DNA of 64,000 nt from Lautropia sp. (GTDB taxonomy: Bacteria > Pseudomonadota > Gammaproteobacteria > Burkholderiales > Burkholderiaceae_E), in NCBI GenBank assembly GCA_030530775.1, contig JAUMUG010000009.1, positions 1 to 64,000 on the forward strand, given 5' to 3'. A program made the translations under genes and the position numbers. A model generated the notes under the pieces. It was not told where the DNA came from and ran no database searches. It saw only the letters and a program-made list of their open reading frames with translations. Numbering within the stretch: the stretch's first letter is position 1; every line of letters begins with the position of its first letter. Positions 55,037 through 63,882 of this stretch are shown one piece after another.

Positions 55037-56125
55037 ATGACGGAACAGGACATCAAAGCCACCCTCATCATCAGCCTGTTGGCTGCCTACGCAGACAGCG
55101 GCAAACACGACCGCGAACGCGACGAGATCCGGCGCATTGCCGAAGGATTGGCCGGACCGGCCGAAATCAATCTGGCCACACTCCATCAGGACGTGCTGTT
55201 CAAGCGTACCAGCCTCGAAGCGGCCGCCAGGCAACTGCAAAGCGAAGAAGCCCGGCAGCTGGCCTACGAAATGGCGGTCTGCGTCTGCGATGCGGACGGC
55301 GGCACCAGTGATCGCGAACTGGATTTTCTGCGGGACCTGCGGCGAGTGCTGGGGCTGGACTCCGGCTTTGTCCAGCAGACACTGGATGAAAGCGCGGCCG
55401 TCGCCGATGCCCCTCTGTCGGCCCCCCCTGCCGCATCGGCCCCGCCCTCCCTCACGCCCTCCCGGGCACCCCATGTCGATCCGCTTTCAGGCAGCGCAGG
55501 CTCCGCAGGCACAGACTCCATCGGGGGAGCAGAACAAACCCACGCCTCAGGCTCCGGCGCACCGGCACGGGCAGCCAACGGCCCCCAGCCCAGCACGATG
55601 AGCCGCGAAGAAATCGACAACAGGATCCTGCGCGCCTCGATCACCAATGGCGCCATCGAACTGCTGCCCGAATCGCTGTCCACCATGGCCATCATTCCGC
55701 TGCAGATGCAGCTGGTCTATCAGATCGGCGAAAGCTATGGCTATACCCTCGACAAAGGCCACATCCGCGACTTTCTGGCCACCGTAGGTCTCGGTATGAC
55801 CTCACAGTATCTGGAACAGGCCGGGCGCAAACTGCTGAACGGTCTGCTCGGCAAGAAGCGCAGCAAGGGTCTGTTCGGCAAAGTCGGCAAACAGGCCGTC
55901 AGCTCGGGCATGAGCTTTGCCGCCACCTATGCGCTGGGTCACGTCGCCAATCAGTATTACGCCGGCGGCCGCACGCTCTCGACCCAGATGCTGAAAAACA
56001 CCTACAACCACATCCTGGGCCTTGGCCAACAGCTGCAGCAGCAGTATCTGCCGCAGATGCAAACCGAAGCCCGGAGCCTGGATGTTGCCAGGATCGTGTC
56101 GATGGTGCGCGGCGGCAACGGCTGA
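55037..56125 (+). CDS. TerB-like / DUF697-like protein
   Basis: Protein of 362 residues with two regions. The N-terminal ~115 residues are TerB-like: IKATLIISLLAAYADSGKHD, REREEIRRIAEGL-type spacing, and the acidic VCVCDADGGTSDRELDFL. A Pro/Ala/Ser/Gly-rich linker (about 120-190) joins it to a C-terminal hydrophobic domain (IIPLQMQLVYQIGESYGYTL; ATVGLGMTSQYLEQAGRKLL) that resembles DUF697/YcjF. No ter operon is nearby. The role could be membrane-stress or tellurite-type, but that is inference. ATG 55037 lies after a weak ribosome-binding site. Confidence 0.7.
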   Translation: MTEQDIKATLIISLLAAYADSGKHDRERDEIRRIAEGLAGPAEINLATLHQDVLFKRTSLEAAARQLQSEEARQLAYEMAVCVCDADGGTSDRELDFLRDLRRVLGLDSGFVQQTLDESAAVADAPLSAPPAASAPPSLTPSRAPHVDPLSGSAGSAGTDSIGGAEQTHASGSGAPARAANGPQPSTMSREEIDNRILRASITNGAIELLPESLSTMAIIPLQMQLVYQIGESYGYTLDKGHIRDFLATVGLGMTSQYLEQAGRKLLNGLLGKKRSKGLFGKVGKQAVSSGMSFAATYALGHVANQYYAGGRTLSTQMLKNTYNHILGLGQQLQQQYLPQMQTEARSLDVARIVSMVRGGNG

Positions 56126-56533
56126 TCACCCGCGACGCTCGTGTGGCCTGCAAAAGGCGGACACACGCCGGAATCTTCCTGCCTGCGCCATGTTTCCGGG
56201 CAAACGATCGCGCACCGCACCATGATACATTGCCGCGACACGCTGTGCCCGTGATATGCCCGACGCCGACGAATCTGTCGGCCCGCTTTGCAGCACACGC
56301 CCGACGTCGACGCCGGCCCTTGCCGCGTCGCCATTTCTTCGGGTTTCATCTCGGTTACCAGAAAACATCTTACGAAATCTGAGGTAGATTCCTAAAGTGA
56401 AGACAGTGGCGCCCCGTGCCGACCGATCGGCCCCCCGCACGGCCGCCATCGCTGTTGTCGATCGCGGTCGACCACGGACTGGCATCCGCCGGTGTCTGGA
56501 TCGGTTTGGCCGCATATCAGGGAGAGTTTGCTC
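56126..56533. other. intergenic region before the PfkB kinase
   Basis: 408 bp without a gene. AATCT-GAGGT-AGATT at 56376-56390 is a short dyad in an AT-rich patch and may be an operator. Otherwise nothing identifiable. Confidence 0.4.
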
Positions 56534-57415
56534 ATGAAGGTAACCAGTTTCGGGGAAGTATTGTGGGATGATTTCCCCAGCGGCAAAGTGCTTGGCGGCG
56601 CGCCACTCAACGTCCTCGTCCGCCTGCGCTCCCTGGGGGCCAACTGCAGCATCATCAGCGCCCGCGGCGACGACCCCGATGGCGAAGAGCTGCAGCGTCA
56701 GATCGAAGATCACCAGGTGTCGACCGAGCTGCTGCAGCTATGCAAGGAGCAGGCCACCAGTCTGGTCAAGGTCAACGTCAACGATTGCGGAGTCGCCACC
56801 TACGACATCGTCTATCCCTGCGCCTGGGACCGCATCGAATTCCAGGAAAAGGCGTTGCAGGAAGTCGCCGAATCCGACGCATTCATCTTCGGCAGCCTGG
56901 GTACCCGCGACGATTTTTCACGGGCCACGCTCGACAAGCTGCTGCTCGAGGCCAAGTTCAAGATCTTCGACGTGAACCTGCGTCCGCCCTACTACAGCTA
57001 CGAGCGGCTGTTGGAGATGATGAAAGTATCGGACATGATCAAGCTCAACGACGACGAGCTGTATGAGCTGGCCGAAGCCTATGGCTCCAAGCACCGGGGC
57101 ATCGAGCAGAACATCCGCTACCTCGCCGAGCTGACCGGTGTCAAAAAGATCTGTGTGACCCTGGGTGGCCACGGTGCGCTGTTCTTCACCGACAACACGC
57201 TCCATCACCACGGCGGTTTCCGCGTCAAAGTGGCCGATACCGTCGGCTCCGGTGACAGCTTCCTGGCGGGGCTGACCTACAAGGTGCTCAACGGAGCCCC
57301 CCCCAACGAAGCACTCAACTTCGCCTGCGCCCTGGGGGCCATGGTGGCCTCGCACCGCGGCGCCACCCCCAAGATCAGCATGCAGGAAATCCACGACTTC
57401 ATCAATCCCGTATAA
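56534..57415 (+). CDS. PfkB-family carbohydrate kinase, fructokinase-like
   Basis: Sugar kinase of 293 residues, probably phosphorylating fructose. The N-terminal sugar-binding GGAPLNVLVRLRSLGANCSI and the PfkB signature 2 DTVGSGDSFLAGLTYK (anion hole GSGD 238-241, catalytic base Asp241) are intact. The start ATG 56534 has GGAGAG seven to twelve bases upstream. The KVLGGAPLNVLVRLRSLGA opening and CAWDRIEFQEKAL remind me of Bacteroidota fructokinases more than of proteobacterial ones, which suggests transfer. proC follows after a hairpin. Confidence 0.88.
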   Translation: MKVTSFGEVLWDDFPSGKVLGGAPLNVLVRLRSLGANCSIISARGDDPDGEELQRQIEDHQVSTELLQLCKEQATSLVKVNVNDCGVATYDIVYPCAWDRIEFQEKALQEVAESDAFIFGSLGTRDDFSRATLDKLLLEAKFKIFDVNLRPPYYSYERLLEMMKVSDMIKLNDDELYELAEAYGSKHRGIEQNIRYLAELTGVKKICVTLGGHGALFFTDNTLHHHGGFRVKVADTVGSGDSFLAGLTYKVLNGAPPNEALNFACALGAMVASHRGATPKISMQEIHDFINPV

Positions 57416-57430
57416 AACCACAGTCCGGTC

Positions 57431-57451
57431 CGCCCTGGTGTCCACCGGGCG
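57431..57451 (+). terminator. hairpin between the kinase and proC
   Basis: CGCCCTGGTG and CACCGGGCG pair with one bulged T around a TC loop, 15 bp after the kinase stop. No T-tract. Confidence 0.45.
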
Positions 57452-57476
57452 ACCGACACACCAAAGGAGCGAATCC

Positions 57477-58271
57477 GTGAGCCTGAAAGCACTTTTTCTC
57501 GGCTATGGTCGAATGGGCGGCGCCCTGGGCGAAGCATGGCTGCAGACTGGGCTGGTTCGGCAGATCGATGCCGTCGATCCCCATCGGAAAGGCGACTTTC
57601 TAGCCGAAATCCACCGTGATGCCACCCAGCTGCCCGAAACCGACTACGACCTGGTCGTGCTGGCCGTCAAGCCGACGATGGTGCACGAATCGTTGCAGGG
57701 TGTCGACCCGGCCCGTCTGGCCAACGCCTTGATCATCTCGGTCATGGCCGGCGTCACCTGCGCCAGCATCGCCGCCGCGCTGCCCGTTCCGCGACCGGTG
57801 GTACGCAGCATGCCCAATACACCGGTCACGGTCCGCCAGGGCTGCACCGGTCTTTATGGCAACGCCGATGTCACGCCCACACTACGCCGGATCGTCTCCA
57901 ACCTGTTCGATACCGTCGGACTGGCCGTCTGGCTGGAGGATGAGGAACAGCTGCACGCGCTGACCGCCATCAGCGGCAGCGGCCCGGCCTATTACCACTT
58001 GTTCAGCGAGGCGCTGACCGACGCCGGCGTCAAGCTGGGCCTGCCCCGTGAACTGGCCAGCCAGCTGGCTGCCCAGACCGCACTGGGCGCAGCCACCCTG
58101 CAGAATCAGGAAGGTGCCGATTTCGCCGCGCTGCGCCAGGCCGTCACTTCGCCCGGTGGCACCACCCATTACGCCATCCAGGTCTACGAGAAGGACGCAG
58201 CCCTGCGCAATCTGGTTACCGACGCAACCGCAGCCGCCCGCGCCCGCTCGCTCGAACTGGCGAAGGGCTGA
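57477..58271 (+). CDS. proC: pyrroline-5-carboxylate reductase
   Basis: NAD(P)H-dependent last step of proline synthesis, 264 residues. The Rossmann loop FLGYGRMGGALGEAWL (GxGxxG 9-14), VVLAVKPTMVHESLQG, VVRSMPNTPVTVRQGCTGLY and the C-terminal TAISGSGPAYYHLFSEALTD followed by SPGGTTHYAIQ are canonical. I choose GTG 57477 because AAGGAG lies eight bases upstream; the in-frame ATG at 57438 overlaps the hairpin. Ends with a strong hairpin. Confidence 0.95.
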   Translation: MSLKALFLGYGRMGGALGEAWLQTGLVRQIDAVDPHRKGDFLAEIHRDATQLPETDYDLVVLAVKPTMVHESLQGVDPARLANALIISVMAGVTCASIAAALPVPRPVVRSMPNTPVTVRQGCTGLYGNADVTPTLRRIVSNLFDTVGLAVWLEDEEQLHALTAISGSGPAYYHLFSEALTDAGVKLGLPRELASQLAAQTALGAATLQNQEGADFAALRQAVTSPGGTTHYAIQVYEKDAALRNLVTDATAAARARSLELAKG

Positions 58272-58680
58272 GGCCCCTGCCCGGCCCGGCATCCACGTCG
58301 ATGCCCGGGCCGGTCACATGGAACTGTCCGCCCGACACTCATGCAAGCTGCACGGCCCGTCGGACACCTCATCGAACGGCGCCCGTCCCGGAAAACCCGG
58401 TCATCGGCCCTGGCACTGCTCGTCTCGCCAATGAACCGATCATAAGCCTGTACTTCGGGCCGTAAGTGACCACGAGAACCCATCGCCCGGGCCGACACAC
58501 CCCACGTATCCTGCCGAAATGCCTGGGTGTTATCCGTCACACAGGCCCTCACGACGAAAAATACCCTGACTCTGCGGGGTTAATGGACCGGCGTATCAGC
58601 CCAAGAAGATTACGCTGCCGATATATCGCCCTCTGCTTTCCTTTTTTCGGCTCCGGGGCGGTTTCATCGAAGGAACACCT
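58272..58680. other. intergenic region after proC
   Basis: 409 bp. It contains the proC hairpin at 58281-58313. The rest holds no recognisable gene; the last 100 bp are likely to carry the promoter of the next gene. Confidence 0.4.
58281..58313 (+). terminator. GC hairpin after proC
   Basis: CCGGCCCGGCATC (58281-58293) pairs with GATGCCCGGGCCGG (58300-58313) with a single bulge, loop CACGTC, starting 10 bp after the proC stop. No T-tract. Confidence 0.6.
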
Positions 58681-60201
58681 GTGTACACTATCCGGCAACG
58701 GCTGCTGGCCGGTCTGATCGGCTCAGTGCTGATCGGCGGCTGCAGTGTCATCCCAATCGACAGCGCCCGCGACAGCGACCCCTATACTGCAGTCAAACAA
58801 TCCCGCATCCAGATTCAGGGCAAGGAAGGCGGCCCCAACGTTCCCAGAGTCATCATCGAACTGGCTGATCCGGTCGAAGCCGTCGATCCGGCCCTGATCG
58901 AAGTCCGTACCGCCGGTCGACTCCGCAAGGTGCGGCAAGTCTACGTCTCTGACCAGGAAGGCCGGCCCCAGGCGGGCGGGCGCTTCATCACGCTGGACCT
59001 GACCACACCTTTCGATGCCGAGCGTGTCCGCTACCATGCATCCCCCTTCGGCTATGACACCGGGAAGCTGATGAACGTATGGGCCACCGAATACCGGGTG
59101 CAGGCCACCATCCCCTCCCTTTACATCGGTGGCAAAAAATATTCGCTGTCGATCGATGAAGACCTGATCGACCGTCGCTTCTCGCCGGACACCGCATCGT
59201 TCAACGTCCGAAGCACCTTCAGTGGAACATACCGCAACCCCAAAACCCGGCGCAGCGAGCGACTGACATTGCAGACAGCCGCCTTCCAACCCGAACATCT
59301 GCAGGGCGGTGAACGGAACCCATTGATCATCTGGTTACATGGACAGGGTGAAGGCGGCACAGACCCCGACATCGTGCTGCTCGGCAATGAAGCCATCGCA
59401 CTGGCCAAACCACCGATCCAGTCCTATTTTTCGGCGGGTGATCAGCACGGCGCCTATGTCCTGGTGGTGCAGACTCCGACTTACTGGATGGACGAGGGTG
59501 ACGGCACCAATGGCGGCGGCGCCGGTCATTCCCGCTATACCGGCATCCTGATGGACACCATCCGCCAGTATGTCGCCTCGAATCCAGACGTCGATCCCAA
59601 ACGTATCTACATCGGTGGCAACTCCAACGGCGGTTACATGACGATGGAAATGATCATCGAGCATCCCGATGAATTCGCCGCCGCCTACCCGATCTGCGAA
59701 GCCTACGCCTTCAACGAACTCCAGAGAAACGCCCGCGGTGACTACGTCCAGAACCCTGACGGTTTTGCCAGCGGAAGTTTCCTCTCCACCCGGAAACGCT
59801 GGTTGACCGACGGAAAAATCGAACGTATCCGCGATCTTCCCATCTGGTTCATCGCCTCGGCCGACGACGACATCGTCACGCCGGCAAAATATTCGCTGCC
59901 TTCCTATCGAGCGCTGCTGAATGCCGGCGCCGACAATGCCTGGTTCTCATATTTTCAGAGTATCGAAGGCAGTGACGAACCCAGCGTCCGTTATCCAGGC
60001 CACTTCTCGTGGATTTACGTGCTCAACGACCAGGTGCGTGGCGTACAGGACCGCAAAAGCATCCTGAATGCCGATCCAGACGATCCAACAGCCGGTTTCA
60101 AAGCCGACAACCTTAACTACGGTGGCCATGCCAATGCCAGCGTGGGAGCAAAAACCTATGACAACCTGTTCATTTGGATGAACGATCAGAGAAAACCCTG
60201 A
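58681..60201 (+). CDS. lipoprotein, alpha/beta-hydrolase (PHB-depolymerase/prolyl-oligopeptidase-like)
   Basis: Exported protein of 506 residues starting with GTG behind GAAGGA. The lipobox LIGGC places lipid on Cys21. An N-terminal immunoglobulin-like region (about 40-200) precedes an alpha/beta-hydrolase domain: NPLIIWLHGQGEGGTDP (oxyanion region), nucleophile Ser315 in IGGNSNGGYMTM, LPIWFIASADDDIVTPAKYS with the acid, and a late His in GHFSWIYVLND. It probably cleaves esters or peptides at the cell envelope. Flanked by hairpins, so it is monocistronic. Confidence 0.8.
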   Translation: MYTIRQRLLAGLIGSVLIGGCSVIPIDSARDSDPYTAVKQSRIQIQGKEGGPNVPRVIIELADPVEAVDPALIEVRTAGRLRKVRQVYVSDQEGRPQAGGRFITLDLTTPFDAERVRYHASPFGYDTGKLMNVWATEYRVQATIPSLYIGGKKYSLSIDEDLIDRRFSPDTASFNVRSTFSGTYRNPKTRRSERLTLQTAAFQPEHLQGGERNPLIIWLHGQGEGGTDPDIVLLGNEAIALAKPPIQSYFSAGDQHGAYVLVVQTPTYWMDEGDGTNGGGAGHSRYTGILMDTIRQYVASNPDVDPKRIYIGGNSNGGYMTMEMIIEHPDEFAAAYPICEAYAFNELQRNARGDYVQNPDGFASGSFLSTRKRWLTDGKIERIRDLPIWFIASADDDIVTPAKYSLPSYRALLNAGADNAWFSYFQSIEGSDEPSVRYPGHFSWIYVLNDQVRGVQDRKSILNADPDDPTAGFKADNLNYGGHANASVGAKTYDNLFIWMNDQRKP

Positions 60202-60918
60202 CGCCATCGGCCGGGTTCCGACCCGGCAGGGGCAGCTCCCGCCAACGCATGATGATAGGATGACGATTTGGATCCCACGGAAATCTCTGCAGCCGTCCAT
60301 CGCTTCATGGCGGTCGAATACAGACACGACCATCCGCGCCGACGCAGAAGATTCCCTGCGGCTCGATCCGCAAGAATCGCACAACCGACGATGCCCCTGT
60401 CGAGCACCGTCGACGCCCGACCTCCCCCGAAGCACCGCCATGGGGAAAGGAGCGGGAGATTCGTTCCCCGGTCCGGTCGGTTTGCAGCCGGTGCGCATTC
60501 TGCGGCCAACGCTCCAACAAGCAAACCAATAGATCGAACCCGGAGACGATATGAACACTGCCAATGGGCTTTTCCGCCATGGCCTGCGTCCGTCGGCGGC
60601 AGCCCCCTGTCTGCCAGCGCACCTGCCCTGCACAACCCGTCACGGTCTACCATGCGGCGATGCAGCAGGCATCCATCCGCATATGACCATGCTCCTGCGC
60701 CAATGAAATGATCTCTGCGCCGACGAGAGCTGGATCGAAGTCCACCGAGCGGAGAGGACACCTCCATGGCGCAACACCCCGAACGAGCGTCGAACGCCCG
60801 ACACCGTTGACCAGGGCTCCCGAAAACGCGAGCGTCACCATTCGGCTGGACAGAAAACCGGCCTGATCCGAGCCCCCGGAACGCCTACTGCCCGACAACA
60901 GCATCAGAAGTTGAAACC
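60202..60918. other. 717-bp gene-poor region
   Basis: No recognisable gene on either strand; the open frames are long but lack family features and codon character. It contains the hairpin at 60210-60227. This may be degraded coding sequence. Confidence 0.4.
60210..60227 (+). terminator. hairpin after the hydrolase lipoprotein
   Basis: GCCGGGT (60210-60216) and ACCCGGC (60221-60227) with a TCCG loop, 8 bp after the stop. No T-tract. Confidence 0.5.
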
Positions 60919-61602
60919 ATGCCACGCATCACCTTGATTCATGCCGTCACACACTCGATTGCCCCGATCAACACGCAAATGGAACGTCTGTGGCCCGAAG
61001 CCACACGGACGAATCTGCTGGACGACAGCCTGTCGGTCGATCTGGCCCGAGTGAAACGTGGCTTCGATGAAACCATGTTCACCCGTTTTCGAGAACTGGC
61101 CGACTACGCAAAATCCACCGGAACCAACGGCATTCTCTTCACCTGCTCGGCTTTTGGCCCCTATGTCGACGCCGTCGCCAAGCACCTGGCCCCGATGCCC
61201 GTGCTCAAGCCCAATGAAGCCATGATCGCCGATGCCGTCGCACTGCTGAAAAAGCCCGGCACCACCGGCTATCAAGGCAAACTGGGGCTGATGTCGACCT
61301 TCGATCTGGCGCTGGAATCGATGCCCGCCGAATTTCCGGCCGGCTTTCCCCTGCTGCCCCAGATGGTCGACGGTGCTCTGCATGCGCTGAACCAGGGCGA
61401 TACCGCTACCCATGACCATCTGATCGCCAATGCCGCCCGCCAGCTGGCACAGCGCGGTTGCACCGCATTGGCACTGGCGCAGTTCAGCATGGCCCGTGCC
61501 AAAGACGTGGCCCAGAACGCCAGTGGTCTTCCAGTGCTGACCACACCCGCCAGCGCCGTGGCCATGCTGCGCCGACGATTGAGCAGCCCCACAGCCAAGT
61601 AA
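60919..61602 (+). CDS. Asp/Glu/hydantoin racemase-family protein
   Basis: Protein of 227 residues with the racemase fold. The first catalytic Cys is present as Cys76 in GILFTCSAFGPYV. The second, usually in a GC-x-IxLACT motif, is replaced: CTALALAQFSMARAKD has Gln188-Phe-Ser190. Loss of one of the two thiols argues against a true amino-acid racemase and for a different C-C or C-N lyase or isomerase of the family. Ends in a strong hairpin; convergent with the GlxA-type regulator. Confidence 0.78.
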   Translation: MPRITLIHAVTHSIAPINTQMERLWPEATRTNLLDDSLSVDLARVKRGFDETMFTRFRELADYAKSTGTNGILFTCSAFGPYVDAVAKHLAPMPVLKPNEAMIADAVALLKKPGTTGYQGKLGLMSTFDLALESMPAEFPAGFPLLPQMVDGALHALNQGDTATHDHLIANAARQLAQRGCTALALAQFSMARAKDVAQNASGLPVLTTPASAVAMLRRRLSSPTAK

Positions 61603-61614
61603 ATGGATCGCATG

Positions 61615-61640
61615 GGCATGAAGCTGTGCAGCTTCATGCC
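61615..61640 (+). terminator. 11-bp perfect hairpin after the racemase gene
   Basis: GGCATGAAGCT (61615-61625) and AGCTTCATGCC (61630-61640) with a GTGC tetraloop, 12 bp after the stop. No strong T-tract follows (GGATATTTCC). Confidence 0.65.
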
Positions 61641-61735
61641 GGATATTTCCGTATGCCACCAAAACGGGGACGGAACGCCGGTGCTGCTGCTCTCGAGCCC
61701 CGGTCTTTTCGAAACCGCCCCGATCCGTCCTGGAC

Positions 61736-62809
61736 TCATCGATTCGCCCCAGGCTCCTGGCTCCTTGATTCTGCTCCTGGCTCCTGGCGCAAACGACTCA
61801 GCGGCTCCTCCCGGACTTTCCCGGCCGCACCACGACGACTCGGCGTCTGACGACCATGGGCAAAGGTCTGTCGCCACTTTGCCGGACTGACCCGATAGCG
61901 CCGCTTGAAATGCAGCCGAAAGGCGGCAGAACTTTCGAAACCGACCTGTTCGGCCACCGCATCGATGGACAGCGTACCGGATTCCAGCAGCGGGAGGCTG
62001 TGCTGCAGCCGCTCGTTGACCAGCCACTGACCGAGCGTCATCCCCGTTGCCCTGCTGAAATGCCGTGTAAAAGTTCGGCGACTCATCGCCATGTGCCCGG
62101 CCAACACATCGATACTGTGTTCGATGTGCAGATGCTGTCGCAGGAAATCCAGCAAGCGATTGAGCTGCATATCCTTGGTGGAGGAGGGCACGGGCCGATC
62201 GATGAACTGTGCCTGCCCGCCATCACGATGTGGCGGCACCACCAGCACCCGCGCCACCTGATTGGCAACGACTCCTCCATGGAAACGGCGTACGATGTGC
62301 AGGCAGCAATCCAGCGATGCCGCCGTCCCTGCCGACGTGATCATCCGGCCGTCTTCGACATACAGTGCATTGGTGTCCAGCTTCACTGTCGGAAAGCGCC
62401 GACAGAAATCCTGCTCGGCCAGCCAATGGGTGGCTGCACGCCGGCCGTCCAGCAACCCGCCGTAGGCCAGCGCATAGGTGCCATAACACAGCCCCACCAA
62501 CCAGGCGCCCCTGTCGGCGGCCCTCCGCAGCGCAGCCGTCAGTCCTGCAGAAGGCCGGCACTCCGGATCGGCCCAGCCCGGTACGATCACGATATCCACG
62601 GTCTCCAGCAGCGACAGGGCTCCGTCTGCCCGAACCTGCACGACATCCTTCATGCGCGCTGCCGTATCGACCTCCTGCCCTCTTTCTGCAACGACGTATA
62701 GGTCGAACAGCCCTGGCCCGGGCATGGCGTCCCCGAACACCATATAGGGCACGGAAAAGTGGAAAGGACTGATCCCCGGGCACATCAGCAACCCCACTTT
62801 CAAAACCAT
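61736..62809 (-). CDS. GlxA-family AraC-type transcriptional regulator
   Basis: Regulator of 357 residues with an N-terminal DJ-1/PfpI-like domain (VIVPGWADPECRPSAGL; nucleophile-elbow Cys108 in VGLCYGTYALAYGG) and a C-terminal AraC helix-turn-helix (SIDVLAGHMAMSRRTFTRHF, then FESSAAFRLHFKRRYRVSP). ATG 62809 lies seven bases after GGGAG; ATG 62815 is too close to it. The last 30 residues are repetitive (Arg/Glu/Pro/Ser). It is divergent from the metallo-beta-lactamase lipoprotein gene and probably regulates it. Confidence 0.9.
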   Translation of the reverse strand: MVLKVGLLMCPGISPFHFSVPYMVFGDAMPGPGLFDLYVVAERGQEVDTAARMKDVVQVRADGALSLLETVDIVIVPGWADPECRPSAGLTAALRRAADRGAWLVGLCYGTYALAYGGLLDGRRAATHWLAEQDFCRRFPTVKLDTNALYVEDGRMITSAGTAASLDCCLHIVRRFHGGVVANQVARVLVVPPHRDGGQAQFIDRPVPSSTKDMQLNRLLDFLRQHLHIEHSIDVLAGHMAMSRRTFTRHFSRATGMTLGQWLVNERLQHSLPLLESGTLSIDAVAEQVGFESSAAFRLHFKRRYRVSPAKWRQTFAHGRQTPSRRGAAGKVREEPLSRLRQEPGAESRSQEPGANR

Positions 62810-62973
62810 CGACATACTCCCGATAGAACCGACCCAGATAAAACCGACCCATTTCGCAGCGGGCGAACTTGACCCGATTCTTGCGTTTTCTGGCCTGATG
62901 GGCAACGTCAACCGGCCGCTGCTGACCGACAATCACACCATTCGATCCCCCTCCATTCTGTCGAGAAACGGTC

Positions 62974-63873
62974 ATGAAACTGTCACACCTGTTGGGCGCC
63001 ATGGGCCTGAGCATCTCCTTGCTGGCCCTGGGAGCCTGTACCACCACGCGAAGCGACATCAGCGGTACTGAAAAAACCACAGCGCAGCAGTTGTCCATTC
63101 AACACATCCGCAACGCCACGGCAAAGATCGACTACGCCGGCAAGACCTTCCTGATCGATCCGATGCTGGCCCCCAAGGACGCCTACCCCGGTTTCGAAGG
63201 CACGGCCAACAGCCATCTGCGTAATCCGCTGACCGATCTGCCCATGCCAGTGGCGCAGATCCTCGATGGCGTCGATGCCGTCATCGTCACCCATACCCAC
63301 CTCGATCACTGGGATGGTGCAGCCCAGGAACGGATTCCCAAAAATCTGCCGATCTTCGTCCAGAACGAAGCCGACGCAGGACTGATCCGTGGCCAGGGAT
63401 TCAGCGATGTACGTATCGTGGGCGAGCGTACCCGGTTCGATGGCGTGACGTTGAGCAAGACCGGCGGTCAGCACGGCACCGACCAGATGTATGCCGTGCC
63501 GCAATTGGCCTCACGTCTGGGCGAAGCCATGGGCGTCGTGCTCCAGGCCGATGAACGGAAAAGCATCTACATCCTCGGTGATACCATCTGGCGCCCCGAA
63601 GTGGATCAGGCGTTGCAGCGGTACGAGCCGGATATCCTGATCATGAACACTGGCTACGCGCAAGTCACCGGCTTCGACGGCTCGATCATCATGGGCAAGG
63701 ATGATATCGTCAAAGCCTATCGAGCGGTGCCACGGGCCAAACTGATTGCAGTGCACATGGATGCCATCAATCATACCGTCCAGACCCGTGCCGATCTGCG
63801 CGAATTCGTGCAGCACAAAGGCATGCAGGTCCGGGTGCTGATTCCGGCCGATGGCGAACGGATGAGCTTCTGA
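62974..63873 (+). CDS. metallo-beta-lactamase-fold lipoprotein
   Basis: Exported hydrolase of 299 residues. The lipobox LALGAC puts lipid on Cys22. The metal site is HTHLDHWD (His107, His109, Asp111, His112), with further ligands in KTGGQHGTD and the YILGDTIWRPE segment. The layout is that of the UlaG/RomA-like branch, acting on phospho- or ester substrates rather than beta-lactams. It is divergent from the GlxA-type regulator with 164 bp between starts. Confidence 0.85.
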   Translation: MKLSHLLGAMGLSISLLALGACTTTRSDISGTEKTTAQQLSIQHIRNATAKIDYAGKTFLIDPMLAPKDAYPGFEGTANSHLRNPLTDLPMPVAQILDGVDAVIVTHTHLDHWDGAAQERIPKNLPIFVQNEADAGLIRGQGFSDVRIVGERTRFDGVTLSKTGGQHGTDQMYAVPQLASRLGEAMGVVLQADERKSIYILGDTIWRPEVDQALQRYEPDILIMNTGYAQVTGFDGSIIMGKDDIVKAYRAVPRAKLIAVHMDAINHTVQTRADLREFVQHKGMQVRVLIPADGERMSF

Positions 63874-63882
63874 ATATCGGCA

